The notes: generated from the letters alone by a model not told the origin. Shown: positions 1-11,315, counted from the first letter of the stretch. The stretch is 64,000 nt of DNA from Lepas anatifera (GCA_034440635.1 JAOTON010001027.1:2630001-2694000), one strand, 5' to 3'. Numbers and translations are program-made.

Positions 1-140
1 GCGAAGATTTTTTTGCTCTACAGGCCTAGTGTACACACCTTTTTCAAAAATTTCTCCGGCGTTTGGGGGAAAGATAGTTTGGCCCCCTCCAGCGCTTTGG
101 GGGACATGGCCGGAATACCCCCCTGCGTCCGCCAAAGGTA
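1..140 (+). repeat. Fragment of a G-run-rich hAT-like MITE (family G)
   Basis: About 140 bases match 41545-41700 closely. Both have the CACCTTTTTCAAAAATTTCT stretch, then C- and G-runs, and end in a CTGCGtCCGCC-type terminus. The reverse complement of that end resembles the CAGGGGCGGACGCAG left end at 40552. Only the right half of the element is present and it runs off the window start. Assignment to hAT-type MITEs rests on the CAGGGGCGG-like terminus alone. Confidence 0.55.
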
Positions 141-948
141 GGCTTTGGTTACAAGGTCCCTCAGGTGATATTCTGGTTTCGCCCGACCAGAATATGTAAA
201 CAATATTTATCCTAAAATATTTTCATTTCAGCGACACGTCGAAAAATTTTACCATCAATAACAGCTGGAACCAATGTCGCGCTAAATTTCGAAGAGTAGT
301 AGTTCTCGAGTTGGTGGATTTCATCAGAGAAACATTCACTATTCACTGCCCTTTTACCCTCAGTGGTCGCACGTGACAACGAGACCCCTCAAACAGCACC
401 CAATTCTAATGGAGGACCCAAGGGGAGGGGGACAATACGTATTTTCTCCGCGAACGAAAAAGCTCAGAGCAAAACCATAATGTTATCCCCCTCCCTCAAG
501 CTGTTGACCTATTCCCCGGCTCCTTTTAAGTTCATAAGCAAGGTGTTGGTGCTTTAACTGAAGAAATCATTTTCAAACAGAACCAGTCAACTTCAGTGTG
601 AATATTAGAGCCTGGTCCTCTTGATATTTAAAATCGTATTTGGGTGAATGATCCTTGGATATCGAAAGCAAGCATTTTGTAGCCACATATTTCACCCAGT
701 GACGCCCGTTTGTTTTGCTTTTCGACTTATATTTACTCCCCACTCCCCGCCTCCCCAACCTGCTGGCTAGTTAGATTGTTGCAAAAGCTTTCACTGCGTG
801 ACGTTTTTTCTTGCGTTTCGATTTTTGTTTGTCCCGCCAAAACTACCGCCTAGATCCATCACTGACCAATTTTACCGCTAATGATACTCACAACAACGAT
901 CACTATCGCCGCTAAAGCTGCTACATAGGCTTTTATACCTTTGTAATA
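141..948. other. Non-coding stretch, nothing recognised
   Basis: No exon-like reading frame with splice sites and no repeat seen elsewhere in the window. Short open frames here have AT-biased composition and no recognisable motif. Confidence 0.5.
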
Positions 949-1539
949 GGGTAGAGTGGGGTAAGACGCATACGTTAAGGGAGAATTCGTCTGTACCGAT
1001 CCTGCCGGGCGGAATTTCTTTATGTTTTCTTCGTTAAGTTCTTTCATGGTTTGTCTACACTCAGATAGAAATTTGTTATTCTGACACGATGGAAAGTGTG
1101 TGAAATTTATTTTTTCGTGAGACCATGAAAAAGGTGTTTTACCCCGCTATCGGGGTAAAACGCCCAAGCCCTGATTAAAAGGCCGTCATAAAACTCCCAG
1201 CGTATATTGAACTTTTTGCTTCACGTAAGCAAAAGGAATATCATTATACTTACGTTTTAAGACACTTTAGTGACAAAGGTGGTAGGGTGAGCACATTCAC
1301 ATCGCATAGAGTACAATCGCAACTTTAAGACAGCTTGTTTATAGGTCTGGAGATGCAAAAAGCAACACATGTTTGCTGAAAAATAACGGAGTTTGCTGGG
1401 CGCGTCCAATCACGCCCATGACCGGATCAGAAAGGCCGCTACCAGAAAAATATATTAGATGGAGGCTACAGTTCTGACATCAGCCTGGACATAGTAGTAG
1501 GCGTCTTACCCAGGTGGGCGCGTTACCCCACTCTACCCC
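949..1539. mobile_element. Candidate MITE with GGGTAGAGTGGGGTAA inverted ends
   Basis: GGGTAGAGTGGGGTAA at 949-964 is matched by its exact reverse complement at 1523-1538. Secondary GTAAGACGC / GCGTCTTACC inverted matches lie next to the ends, and a related GGGGTAAAACGC motif sits at 1153. The 590-bp interior has no coding frame. This fits a non-autonomous DNA transposon, but I could not identify a clear target duplication, so superfamily is left open. Confidence 0.5.
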
Positions 1540-1727
1540 ACTGCTAAAAAATTATATAATATTTCCAGCATAAAATATGATCATATTCTTCCGACAAGTG
1601 AGGGTGCTGCCAAAAGGCCGCAAGAAACCTAGCGCTAATTCCCGGGCTCAACTCCCCCGGGTTCATCTCCTTGGGTTCATGTCCTGGCAGATTCTCTGAA
1701 TAGGTATGCTGATCAGATGCACCAAAT

Positions 1728-1806
1728 CTCTCCTTACAGGGTGAGAGTTGGTAACGCCATATAACTTTGAGAGCTGGAGCGTCGTCTAACCCCAACAATT
1801 TTTATT
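1728..1806 (+). repeat. SINE2 3'-tail fragment
   Basis: The stretch with GAGTTGGtaACGCCATATaAC and ...CGTCtaACCCCAAcAAT matches the tail of the tRNA-derived SINE at 57134-57330. No tRNA-like head is present, so it is a truncated or heavily diverged copy. Confidence 0.5.
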
Positions 1807-3317
1807 AGAGACTATCGCAAACGCTATGCCAGGCTTGCACCGTGTGATGTCAGTCTAGAGGCCAGTTCATGGAAACTCCATCCTCCCCAGTTAAAGCAAT
1901 GGTTGCCGTTCGTTGAGAGGAGACGGCTGCGTAATTTTAGTCTAGCGAGGGCACAGTTTTATGTTCTCGAGAAATAGGTTCTACAAAGGTTCTCAAGCTG
2001 GAAATTTAAAATTTTTCTGTGGACGGAATTAAGCCCATTTAGTTGAAAACAATTGTCCCATAATAAATAATCACAGCCATCGACGAAACAGTGATAGAGC
2101 CAGTTAATCGTCACCCTTGACAAGCAAATGTCCCTTCTAAAAACAAAACCTCGTCAGGTTCAGGCTTCTTGTGGCCTTCGCAAAATGCTGCCCTCACAAT
2201 GCCTGATTTTCCCATTGTTTCTTAAATCGGGATGTTTAATGAAAATTGGGGGCCTGCCCCCACCATAGGGGATCCAGGATCGCCGATGGGGGTCACCTTG
2301 CCGGGGGTGGGACGCCATCCGTACCAATTGGGTATCACTTTTGGCCGGTAAAAGCTTTCAGATGGGTGCCAAATCCTATGGCGGGGTGCCAATTTTCGCA
2401 TCCTGGGGGAGGAGTGGAAGTGACATTTCAGGAAGCGCCATCGACCGTTTAGAGGAATGCTGAGATCATTTTTAGGGACGCCGAGGGTCAATGAGGGGGA
2501 CCTGCATTCCTTTACCCTTGGATCCACCTATGGCTCCAACTGCCCCCTCTTCTGACGAGTATCTGAAAATATTATTTCAATGAAACCTCCAAACAAAGTT
2601 GTATCACTGTATCAGCCGTTTTACCAGAATCCTCTCAAAATAAACATGCAGGTGAGGGGAGCACCGGCAGCCAGTGACAGCTTACATGTTTCGCAACCCA
2701 AGCACAAGGACGGATGTAGGAGGGAAAATTCGTGTGCTTCCCCGCAGCAAAATATATTCCGATGGTTTGCTCCATCTGTGCCCATCTTATTGGATATTGC
2801 CCCCCACCCCCTCAAAAAGCAGCTCGTGGATCTGCCACTGCATTGCCCCAGGTCAGTGACGCCAGTTATCCAGCACCCAGCAACACAGTGGGAGCAATTG
2901 CAATACGAGTGCCCCTCAGACACGACAAGATTTGTGAGAGGGGATGAATGAGCTGGCACAGTGCCAACCGCCCATTCATCTGTGAGGTCACGTGGTCCAT
3001 GTATGGGCGAGAGGGTCAGGGATTATCAGAGGCGGTGGCAAGTCAGCCGAAGACTACCCCGTCAGGATGCATCAAAATCAGTAATTGTGTAATATTTTCT
3101 CACCCAGATGTCAGATTAGAAAATAATGGTGACCACTGGAAAGCTCTTGAAAAATACACATGATGAACCCGTTTGTAAACCTATAGGCACCATAGGATGC
3201 AAGATATCCATCCTAAACCGGTCGAGCCTAGTTATGGCAATTTCAATTGCGGGGGACTGTACATACAGCTTGGGTCTATTTTCGGGTTGGACGCTCATGC
3301 TGGCTGACGATGCTGCC
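1807..3317. other. Non-coding stretch with one possible small MITE
   Basis: No gene recognised. Within it, CCATAGGGGATCCA at 2263 and its near-complement TGGATCCACCTATGG ending at 2533 could bound a 271-bp MITE, but one base is inserted and no target duplication is seen. Open frames at 2580-2960 on both strands overlap each other and lack known motifs. Confidence 0.4.
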
Positions 3318-3334
3318 AATCTCACATTGTGAGC

Positions 3335-3788
3335 CACCCCCGTGGCGCAGCTGGCAAAGGTGTCACGCTTGGGTGTGGAAGGCCCCTGGTTCAAGGCTGA
3401 CCTATGGCAGCCTTTTCCGCGGCCGCCTCCTACCCAGGAGATAGCGGCACACTGGGGAGTGCGCGCCGCAGCAGTGGAATCAACGCCGTGCCAACCGGCG
3501 TCCATGTTTGTGGGTGCACGGGCCTGATCGGCCTTTAAAGTGATCCACCGGTCTGGTCTCCCGCCCGCGGCCCTCATGTGAGGGCTCGGCCTATGCCGGG
3601 CGCTGCGGCTTGGGGAGACTGGAGCAGCCTATGGCCCGCCGAGTGTGGTGCCGCTGTCCCGTAAGGGTGCCGGCAAATGGGAACTTCCGCTCTGTACATA
3701 CATAGTGTGAGTGCGTTGTATGAATGATACTGGCTACCAACACAAAAATGTTCCCGGGAAATGGAGCGCAAAAATTTTATCTAAAAAA
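3335..3788 (+). mobile_element. Full-length tRNA-derived SINE (SINE3) with target-site duplication
   Basis: The head contains an A-box-like GTGGCGCAGCTGG and a B-box-like TGGTTCAAGGC about 40 bases later, the internal pol III promoter arrangement inherited from a tRNA. The body is GC-rich and the element ends in a short A-run at 3783-3789. It is flanked by direct repeats TCTCACATTGTGAGC at 3320-3334 and 3790-3804, the hallmark of LINE-mediated insertion. Autonomous partner not seen. The identical 15-bp flanks suggest a fairly recent insertion. Confidence 0.82.
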
Positions 3789-3804
3789 ATCTCACATTGT
3801 GAGC

Positions 3805-4821
3805 TGAATAATGCATTCTCAGAAACGTGCCCGCACAAGCATCCTTGGCACTTGGGTCTGCTTAATCTGTGGAAAATCGTGCCCCGAGGTGTATTTTATG
3901 TCCATTTTGTATATGATGTAGTGCCTCGTTGCCTTCTTTATTTTCTGATTCATATCACATGCAGGAAGCAGAGATACGATTTTCCTTTTTCGATGATAAC
4001 GCTGCCAAGCTTTCGACTGATGAAAATCCCATAAAAGGCGCTTCGACTACCATGATTGTGGAGTTGTGAGCGTGCCACAACAATGATTCCGTCTATCCTG
4101 CCGGGCAGATCCGTATAGTCCAGCTGTCTTTGGCTTGCCAGACATTTCTGTCTGAGTTATGCCACTGTTTTACCATCAGCAACAATTTATGAATGCTAGA
4201 ACAAGGCATCGTTCTAACAGCACCAGAAAATGGCTGAACTTAAACTGAATAGCAGAAACACTTCCGAGCAGCAAACATAACCCAAATGTTATGGCATGTT
4301 ACGACTGGTGGAGCATCAATGTTTTAATTATATTGGTAATGGATGAACTGCCTAAACCCTCTCCCGTGTAATAACAGTAAGAACCGTTTTTAAGTGTATG
4401 AATACTATTTCAGCCGTTCTTTTCCAGACGAAATCTGTATGACGGGGTCACAGACACATTTGTTCTTTCGATAACCATTTATATAAGGATGGTAAAAAAA
4501 TTAACTAAAAAATAATAATATCGTGTGTATGCCACATTTATCAACCAGCCTTCGTGACAATCTGTGTAAGTGCCCTCTTTGAATCCAGTTGATTAATGAC
4601 ACTGAATAAGAACCTCGAGCGCGAGGCTCGGTTTTAGATATATTATTTTTTAAGTTCCGGGTAGTTGTAGCCTCACATCTTAACGGTACACCACTTTTCT
4701 TGTTTGGCATTGAAACGTGTGTGATGCCTCAGACACGTTTAGAAAAGTCGGATAATTTAAAGTCAAACATCTTCCGCTGAGTGCGCCAGCCTGCTTATTG
4801 CTAAAATGTCATATTAATGGA
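3805..4821. other. Non-coding stretch, nothing recognised
   Basis: AT-rich sequence without exon-like frames or repeats shared with the rest of the window. Confidence 0.45.
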
Positions 4822-4862
4822 TAATTCTTGGGGTTTAACGACGCACCAACTGCCAAGGTTTT
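4822..4862 (-). repeat. SINE2 tail fragment, minus strand
   Basis: TTGGGGTTTAACGACGCACC followed by AACTGCCAAGG is the reverse complement of the SINE2 tail segment (GGCAGTTGG...GTCGaTAAACCCCAA) at 57275-57310. About 40 bases survive. Confidence 0.5.
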
Positions 4863-5564
4863 ACGGCGTAAAATGCCTTATTATGATGACTTAACATATA
4901 TTATGATATATGCAGTAACATGCCATCTTAGACGTGTAAAATACCTATATAAAGAACGACGTTCACAGCATATTATAGACTCGTCATATTCAATCCTCCA
5001 TGAATATCTTAGGCTGATTGTAGCTGGTCTTCCTCCCGCGTCGCTGGTTTCGCTGTCACAGAGCGACGGCGGCTGCGTTAGATGCAGCACGCCCCACGGC
5101 GCTGGGACGGGTCCAACCAAGGGTGAAGATAACAGAGTCCTGCCCTGTTTGTCTCCCGTCACACCAATCTCCGTCCAGGGCCTGACTGCGGCGAGAACGT
5201 GCTGCTCTCGGCACGATCGGAATTTTATGCTGCTGAGCTGGTTGATGTAACTTATTCAGGGAAAATCAGCCTGCTTGCTGGATACGAAGTCGTTGGCCCC
5301 AGACGGGGGCGATGCGGATGTGATAACTTTAAATATTAAGGCCATTGGAATTAAATTTTCCTCCAACTCGGATTGAAGTATCCAAGTGGAACTCTTGTTT
5401 TAGGTTTTCAGAGTCATTTTCGTATGTTTTTAAAATTATAAAATATTTCGGAAAACACTACGTAAAAAGATGAAAATATTATATACCCTGTACTTTGGTA
5501 CTATTAGACATACCTTTGATGAATTTGAAAAAAATATATTGGGAAAGAGGACCAGCTTACAAAG
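4863..5564. other. Non-coding stretch, nothing recognised
   Basis: A plus-strand open frame spans 4828-5250, but it starts in the SINE2 tail and has no known motif. The part at 5030-5215 is GC-richer. I see no convincing splice-bounded exon. Confidence 0.4.
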
Positions 5565-5958
5565 TTACCTTTCATAATAGCAGCACAATAAAACGTGTAT
5601 AAAAACACCACGATCCCTCAGTTTCTTGCTAAACGCGGCCGTTAAAAAAGCACTGTCCCATATCGGGTTCAGGGCGAACTTCCCCACTTCCTGGTTTAGG
5701 GATGGCCTACTCGTCCTAATTTCGATCGATTCTGGCACTGACCTCTTAAACCAATGTGGCTCGATCGCCAGTGACCGCTTTGCTGGGGGTTGAAGTCTTG
5801 GCCGTTGTCCAGCCAGTGTTCGGCCAAGGGGATAGTTCGGCGCGCTCATTCGCATGTCGGATGTTGGCCAAATGTTCCTTCAGACAGACGTTTTTTGGTC
5901 GGCCTGTTTCTCCCACGTAAGAGGCCCCACACTGGCATGACGTCTCATAAACAACCAC
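5565..5958 (-). pseudogene. Penelope-like GIY-YIG endonuclease domain, broken
   Basis: The frame at 5746-5958 begins VVYETSCQCGASYVGETGRP, in which the Y-x-G-E-T-G core fits the GIY-YIG signature of Penelope-like elements (in PLEs preceded by a Cys-rich C-x-C), then LKEHLANIRHANERAE. After a frameshift near 5850 the neighbouring frame (5565-5855) continues with HWFKRSVPESIEIRTSRP. The domain nicks target DNA in active elements. Frame damage indicates a dead copy. Confidence 0.85.
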
Positions 5959-5990
5959 TTGTTTATCACATTAGGATCTTAAGCTCGAAC

Positions 5991-6882
5991 TTATATGTTG
6001 TGGAGCGTTGGCCGCGATTTGTGGCCCAGCCTTATACCGCGGGGAGCGAGAACTCGACCTATTCTTTCACTGACGCCCCTCAAGTAAGGGATACCGAAAT
6101 AGCCTAGGCTACGTTTTTGTCCTCCAGCTTCTGAAGGTGTCGTTGATGTTTCACCTGCTGAGTTTACTTCCTTTGGCTTCAGAGCCCGTTGAATACATCT
6201 TCCGGCGTAACCGTTTTCTTTGCAGGCTTCTCGTAAGAAGTCAAGTTCTGCTTTTGAATTATCGTCATTGCAAATGGTGCTAACCCAGCGAGACAGGCAC
6301 TTGAGCACACTCCGCTTTATGGGAATCGCGTGGTATGAGTCTGCTTTTATATACAGATCAGACACTGTCTGTTTGCGGAAAACTCTCGTCTTGAAACGAC
6401 CCTGATTTTTTTATACTTCCACATCCAAGAAAGCCAGCTTCCCATCTTCCTCCACTTCTCTGGTGAAATCTATGTTGGGGATTCCATCTTTGATGTATTT
6501 ATAAAATTCTTCCAGTTTTTTTTCTAAGCCGTGTTGCCAAGTGAAACAGTCATCGACATACCACCTCCAGTTCTTTGGTTCCAGTGGGGCTGTGGACAGA
6601 AGGCACTCTTCTAAAGCCTCTATATATCCGTTTGCCAATGCAACAGAGAGGCTAAGTCCCTTAAGCGCACTTTCTAACAGAAGGAAAAATTTCCCCTTTC
6701 ACTGGAAATAACAGCAGTTGACACATTCCTTCATGAGAGTTCGAAGGAAGTCCACCGATAGTTCGCACCGCTCGCTTAGGGTGTCGTATTTTTCAAGCTT
6801 TGTGCAGACTGCATTTATGGCGTCATCAACTGGAACTCTTGTGAAAAGTGAAACTACATCAATACTAACAACACAACTAACC
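5991..6882 (-). pseudogene. Penelope-like reverse transcriptase, partial
   Basis: Minus-strand frames carry the RT palm and thumb. The YVDD box lies near 6540-6560 within RWYVDDCF, with two aspartates that would bind metal, followed by a FLDVEV-like strand. A shifted frame from about 6365 downward continues with YHAIPIKRSVLKCLSRW and ends with RIGRVLAPRGIRLGHKSRP, the conserved linker before the endonuclease. An in-frame stop and at least one frameshift near 6400 separate the parts. It would have copied element RNA by target-primed reverse transcription. This copy cannot make a full protein. Confidence 0.85.
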
Positions 6883-6885
6883 TAA

Positions 6886-7924
6886 CCAAGTGTGTATTGC
6901 TGATGTAGTAATATAGCGTTGCGTGACAGTGTGAAACTAGGAAGCTTCATTGCAGGGGCTCCTGCGCTCCAATGCAATTGTAAAATAGCTACGTAGAGAT
7001 TCTGTTACAAGGCGAGTTAATTTTACTTTTCAGAACCGTAGCATAATTGCCTGCTATAAACGGCTCACATGGGAGTTATATGTACCTTTTCCTTTTTAGG
7101 AGTCCTAAGGCAAATTTTCGGTCGTTAGGCCGTCCAGTAATATATGGAAATGAGAGTATTGGCGCTTTCCAATGTTAAAAGCTGAAAGGCAAAACCGAGT
7201 GTTCTTAAGTAAATTCTAAGCCGGAAGAAACCCGTTACGATATGCATGGTATATCAAGTGCGGCATTTGCACCGTGGAATTCTTTTAGGTATTTTCAGCT
7301 AGATTTTTGAAGTTGTCGTAATTCAGTTCTTTCTGGATGAATGAATCCTAGCCTTTAGGCGAGAAAAATTGCTGGAAAAATTAGGATTAACTGAAAAACT
7401 ATGGAATGACCGAAAGCTGTACATCTCAAAACATACCAATTTGTGAATTGCTTCAACGAAATAATGTATATACCTCCAGCCGTAGCGTTAGCCGTAAAAC
7501 CTGGAAGCGCTCCGGGATTGTCAAGTACCCTTCCGGTTTCGTTATCAAACTCGAACGGAACGGGCTGCAGATAGTGACACCTTCTCTGCGGGCCAACGGG
7601 AGACACAGCAGCGCTGAACACAAGTACGGATGCTTATGAAAGATGGATTCTCAAAATTTTTTAATAATTTACTCTCTGGTAAGAGGCACGAACTAACTGA
7701 AATTTACTTTTGTGGGATGGGAGATTAGAGACGATGGGACAGAGAGGGTAAAAATTCTGAAAACGAAATGTTTGAAATGCAAATAAACACATTCACCATA
7801 TATCTTTCAGCAGGGTGACCGTCTGCAGCCATCCAAGGCCCTTCTAAGACTCCCCGCTGCTCCGCTTCTGAGAAGAGACCGTTACCTCTCCACCGTACGC
7901 CCCTCTACCCGGTCGTTACGCGGT
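6886..7924. other. Non-coding stretch, nothing recognised
   Basis: AT-rich, no gene or shared repeat seen. Open frames around 7355-7640 overlap on opposite strands without motifs. Confidence 0.4.
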
Positions 7925-8180
7925 GGCTATTTTGAGCGGTGGTTGTCTGTCTTTGGCGGCCCCGCGTGTGGCCGAGCGTCGCCGCCGACGCTGCGTCGTC
8001 AGCGGCGCACGTGCGTGCCGCCGCGCCGTCTCCGTGTCCGGAACAGGATCCACCCATTCATTAGCGGCGCGGCACCGAGGCAAACAGGGGCGGCCTCGTC
8101 GGTGCCGACGAGGCTCGGCAGACTGTCGTCTCCAGCAGGGCGGCCTACCTGCGCGCCGGCCCGGCAGCTGGAGTAATAGC
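7925..8180. other. CpG-dense GC-rich block
   Basis: About 250 bases are strongly GC- and CpG-rich against AT-rich flanks, open in several frames on both strands simply because stops are rare at this composition. Similar blocks occur at 22980-23470 and 27186-27430. No protein motif is visible. It could be an old repeat, a regulatory CpG block or an unrecognised exon. Confidence 0.4.
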
Positions 8181-8283
8181 CGGCTCAGTGTAGTGTATGG
8201 GAAACATGGATTCAAGACTTATGTCGGAGTGGGGCAGTCGGCTAGCGTTCATGTCCAGCTCGAACAGATGACCCTCTGCGGTG

Positions 8284-8818
8284 ACGCAGAGGGTCGCGGG
8301 CGTGTACCCTCCCAGGTGTAGACTCAGGCCTTCTGTCGTAGCCCAAGGCCATGCTAATGATGACCAGGGTCGCGGGTTTGGACCCTCCCAGGTGTAGACT
8401 CAGGCCTTCTGTCGTAGCCCAAGGCCATGCTACTGATGACCAGGGTCGCGGGTTTGGACCCTCCCAGGTGTAGACTCAGGCCTTCTGTCGTAGCCCAAGG
8501 CCATGCTAATGATGACCAGGGTCGCGTGTTTGGACCCTCCCAGGTGTAGACTCAGGCCTTCTGTCGTAGCCCAAGGCCATGCTTCTGATGACCAGGGTCG
8601 CGGGTTTGGACCCTCCCAGGTGTAGACTCAGGCCTTCTGTCGTAGCCCAAGGCCATGCTACTGATGACCAGGGTCGCGGGTTTGGACCCTCCCAGGTGTA
8701 GACTCAGGCTTTCTGTCGTAGCCCAAGGCCATGCTAATGATGACCAGGGTCGCGGGTTTGAACCCTCCCAGTTGTAGACTCAGGCTTTCTGTCGTAGCCT
8801 AAGGTCATGCTACTCCCC
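8284..8818 (+). repeat. Tandem repeat, 76-bp unit, about 7 copies
   Basis: The landmark GACCAGGGTCGCGGG recurs at 8362, 8438, 8514, 8590, 8666 and 8742, exactly 76 bases apart. Units differ by a few substitutions. Each holds GGGTCGCGGGTTTGGACCC (GGTTTGAACCC in the last), which folds like a tRNA T-arm and resembles a pol III B box. A first degenerate unit overlaps the GACGCAGAGGGTCGCGGG at 8282. The array stops in a C-run at about 8815. Confidence 0.93.
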
Positions 8819-8856
8819 CCTCCCCCGGCATCGTATAACCTAGCAATTGGTGCGTC

Positions 8857-9420
8857 TTAACACGCGCATTGACGGGGTCTGAGCCACCTTCGCTTTGACG
8901 GGGGGCGGGTACCTCCCCTAAGATCTCGAGAACCACGGTAGGTAGCGAAAAACGGTAAAGATTGTTGGGTAGCCTATCCACTTCTCCATCGAAGGTACTT
9001 GAATCATTTTTTTGTCAGGTCACATTTAAGGTCACGAAAGGTCAAAACATGCCGTCATAGGGATAACATGTAAATGAAGGTTTTTGGCCATTACATCTGA
9101 ACCAGTGAATATAGAGCAAAACGAATTAAACCGTATGAATCCTCACAGCCAGGCGAATCGAATTATATATAGTTTGACCTTGCTAGGTCAAATTAAGGAT
9201 TTGACCTGACCTGAGGTCAGTTCATGTTCAAATTGTATAAAATGCATATCATTAGAACCATAAAGACAATGCAAATATAATGCAGCTAAAGTAAACGCTC
9301 TATCACCATCTGTGACTGAGTTATTCAGTCAAAACCATTTTCCAATGTATTTCCAATGGAAAAGTCATTGCTCGTACCTGACCTTAGGTCATCGATATAT
9401 AAAAAACTGGAACAAATGAG
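8857..9420 (+). mobile_element. TTAA-family element (subfamily A), left part
   Basis: Begins TTAA-CACGCGCATTGACGGGG, then the shared TGAGCCACCTTCGCTTTGACG and AGATCTCGAGAACCACGG blocks, with many TGACCT/AGGTCA hexamers. It follows the complete copies (for example 34889-35724) up to the CCTTAGGTCATCGATAT block, then diverges at about 9420, so the right third is missing. Confidence 0.85.
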
Positions 9421-9635
9421 GGGCTCCAAGGCAGATACTCCTATCTCACTTTCAGACTGCGATTTCAACTGTTCCAACCCAAAGCAGCTTATCTCGTCCC
9501 CTATGGTGGGGAGCGTCACTGCTGATGAATCGATGTTGTTTTAAGATCCATCAGTGTCCGGCGGCGGCCCACACCAGGGTGGCTCGCGCGAAGCCGTGAG
9601 ATTGTTCTAAGCAACTCGGTAACGCAACCAAGGGG

Positions 9636-9895
9636 ATCAGGGGCCATGACCCCCTCCCAAAGAAAAAGGGATGGGGCACACATAAGGGGGCACACCTTTG
9701 GAGAGGTAGTTAATAATAGGGCAGTCGAGCACCCGCCTCTCCCCAGAAGGAGAGGCAAACTGGGTTTGGCCCACGAAAACTCGGGTCTGCGTTCGCCCCT
9801 GGGTACACTGGGCACACTGGGTACCTTGGGCACACTCCAAAAACCTGACCCCTCCGAAATGAAATCCTGGTTGCGCCACTGGGGCAACTGAAAAG
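9636..9895 (-). mobile_element. hAT-like MITE relic (family G composite)
   Basis: The minus strand reads CAGTGGCGCAACCAGGATTT from 9884, then C-run-rich sequence and, at about 9807, CAGGGGCGAACGCAGACCCG, matching the left end of the copy at 40552. A short TGGGTACACTGGGCACACTG-like repeat separates the two termini. Two similar elements appear nested or adjoining. No clean 8-bp duplication found. Confidence 0.5.
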
Positions 9896-9899
9896 GTAA

Positions 9900-11195
9900 T
9901 CACGTGACTGTAAACCCACCTATAGTTATTATAAGAAGCCTCACCATATCAATACTAAACTGGAGAGTATTAACGCATTGTAGTAGAAAGCGGGTGCAGG
10001 GGGTGACGTTTGCACATGATCACCCCCCCCTCCCCAACGTCGTGGGCATACGAGTGAAAGTACATTAAAAAAACTGTAGAATCTCTGTTTAGTGGCGAAT
10101 CCTGGGCCTCATTTTGGGGTAGGGCTAGTGGGCTCAGGCCTCCCTACCATTATTTTGAATAACCACTTACTTTGTGATTTTACTATGTGCGCTCAGCATT
10201 TGTTTGGGAGGTGGGTGGGGGACTTGAGCCCCGCTAGTTCCCCCCTCTGATCCTCCACTGCCTAAGTCTGTTGACTTTTGTTCATATTACCAGAGCAAAC
10301 AGAGGGAAATGTGCACATTAGTTTATCTGTAGCAATATGTATTCATTCTGCTTGTTCTTGCAGCCTTAACCATGCCGGTGGTCGGTAAACAGATACACCC
10401 TCCTCAAGATGGCTTCAAAGTAACATAACTGTGGCGTAGACCCTTTGGAAAAACGTCAACGTATCGCTATATGCTGTTAAAAACCTAGACACGAAGCTTG
10501 TCACTGGTGCATCTTGGCAGGGCATGACTCTCGGAGGTGTTTAAAGTCCAGCAGAAGTGTTTTTTTTCTTGAAATATGTTTTTGCGGAGTGAAATGATAG
10601 GTTTTTTGTACATGTGAGCTGCTTTTTGTTTGCAGTAAATAAAACATGCTAGGAAGCAAAAGCGTTGCCACGGATTTTCGACTCGTGTTTCATTTGCACG
10701 GTGGAGGCGGCGGTAAAGAAACTCCACGTCCGCTTGAATAAGCCATGTTCAATTACATTTCCACCCATAAGTGGGAGCAGGCCGCCACCCCAAAGCCCTT
10801 CGAAGACAGGGAACGGGGTTGGTTGGGTAACTTTTTAACATTTCTTTAAAAAAAATGTATTAGCAAATATAAAAAGTGTTTGCTCAGACATTAATCTACT
10901 GTGGGTCTGACACTCGGAGCGAAGAGCGTGGACATTTTTTGTTTCAGGGGAGCTAGTAGGCTGAAGGACAGCTAGCCGCTAGGAAACCAAAACTTTATGA
11001 ACCTTTATCGGATTTATTTCGCTCCTGATCTAATATTATTTACAAAGTCCAGCCAGAGACATCAGCATCTATGGTCTTGCTTTTTTGCTAGCCTTCTTGA
11101 TAGCGACGTCCTTGTCCACGAGAACAAACCAAAGATAAATTCGTCTCAATGATAATATTACTGTGTCGGCTTATCTCACGTCAAAGTCACTTGTG
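9900..11195. other. Non-coding stretch with a possible hAT-like MITE
   Basis: No gene recognised. AGTGGCGAATCCTGGGCCTC at 10090 and CTGATCCTCCACTGCC ending near 10262 are inverted-type ends that could bound a roughly 170-bp MITE. Duplicated target bases are not evident. Confidence 0.4.
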
Positions 11196-11214
11196 ACAGA
11201 CAGACAGACAGACA
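11196..11214. repeat. (GACA)n microsatellite
   Basis: Short run of about five GACA units directly upstream of a GC-richer stretch. Confidence 0.9.
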
Positions 11215-11283
11215 TATATTTTCATAACGGAACAGATAGAAAGTTTCAATCATTGCTTGCGATTGGTGCACAAGCACGAGTGC

Positions 11284-11315
11284 TTATAACACACACCGCT
11301 CGCGCAGTCAGTCGC
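11284..11315 (+). promoter_or_regulatory. Candidate core promoter: TATA-like plus initiator
   Basis: TTATAAC at 11284 is followed about 25 bases later by TCAGTC (A at 11310), matching the arthropod initiator consensus TCAKTY in roughly the usual spacing. The next 120 bases are GC-richer than the flanks, as 5' leaders often are. No downstream promoter element is visible. This could be chance. Confidence 0.25.

Larger units (their letters stand above)
5565..6885 (-). mobile_element. Penelope-like retroelement, 5'-truncated and frame-broken
   Basis: Read on the minus strand from 6885 down, the frames encode the end of a reverse transcriptase (VSIDVVSLFTRVPVDDAI-like start, then RWYVDDCF with the YVDD active site) and then a GIY-YIG endonuclease segment (CGASYVGETGRP). 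That order is diagnostic of Penelope-like elements. Frames change several times and stops occur, so it is inactive. Upstream RT motifs are absent beyond 6885, consistent with 5' truncation during target-primed insertion. No terminal repeats or target duplication were identified. Confidence 0.88.

Noticed and set aside
2580..2960. Opposite-strand frames of 110-120 codons
   Set aside because: Mutually overlapping on both strands, no motif, ordinary non-coding composition.
7916..8321. GC-rich frames as coding exons
   Set aside because: Several frames on both strands are equally open and translations are low-complexity.
8284..8818. CRISPR-like array or a tRNA gene cluster
   Set aside because: There are no unique spacers, units are contiguous and nearly identical, and no complete tRNA cloverleaf forms.
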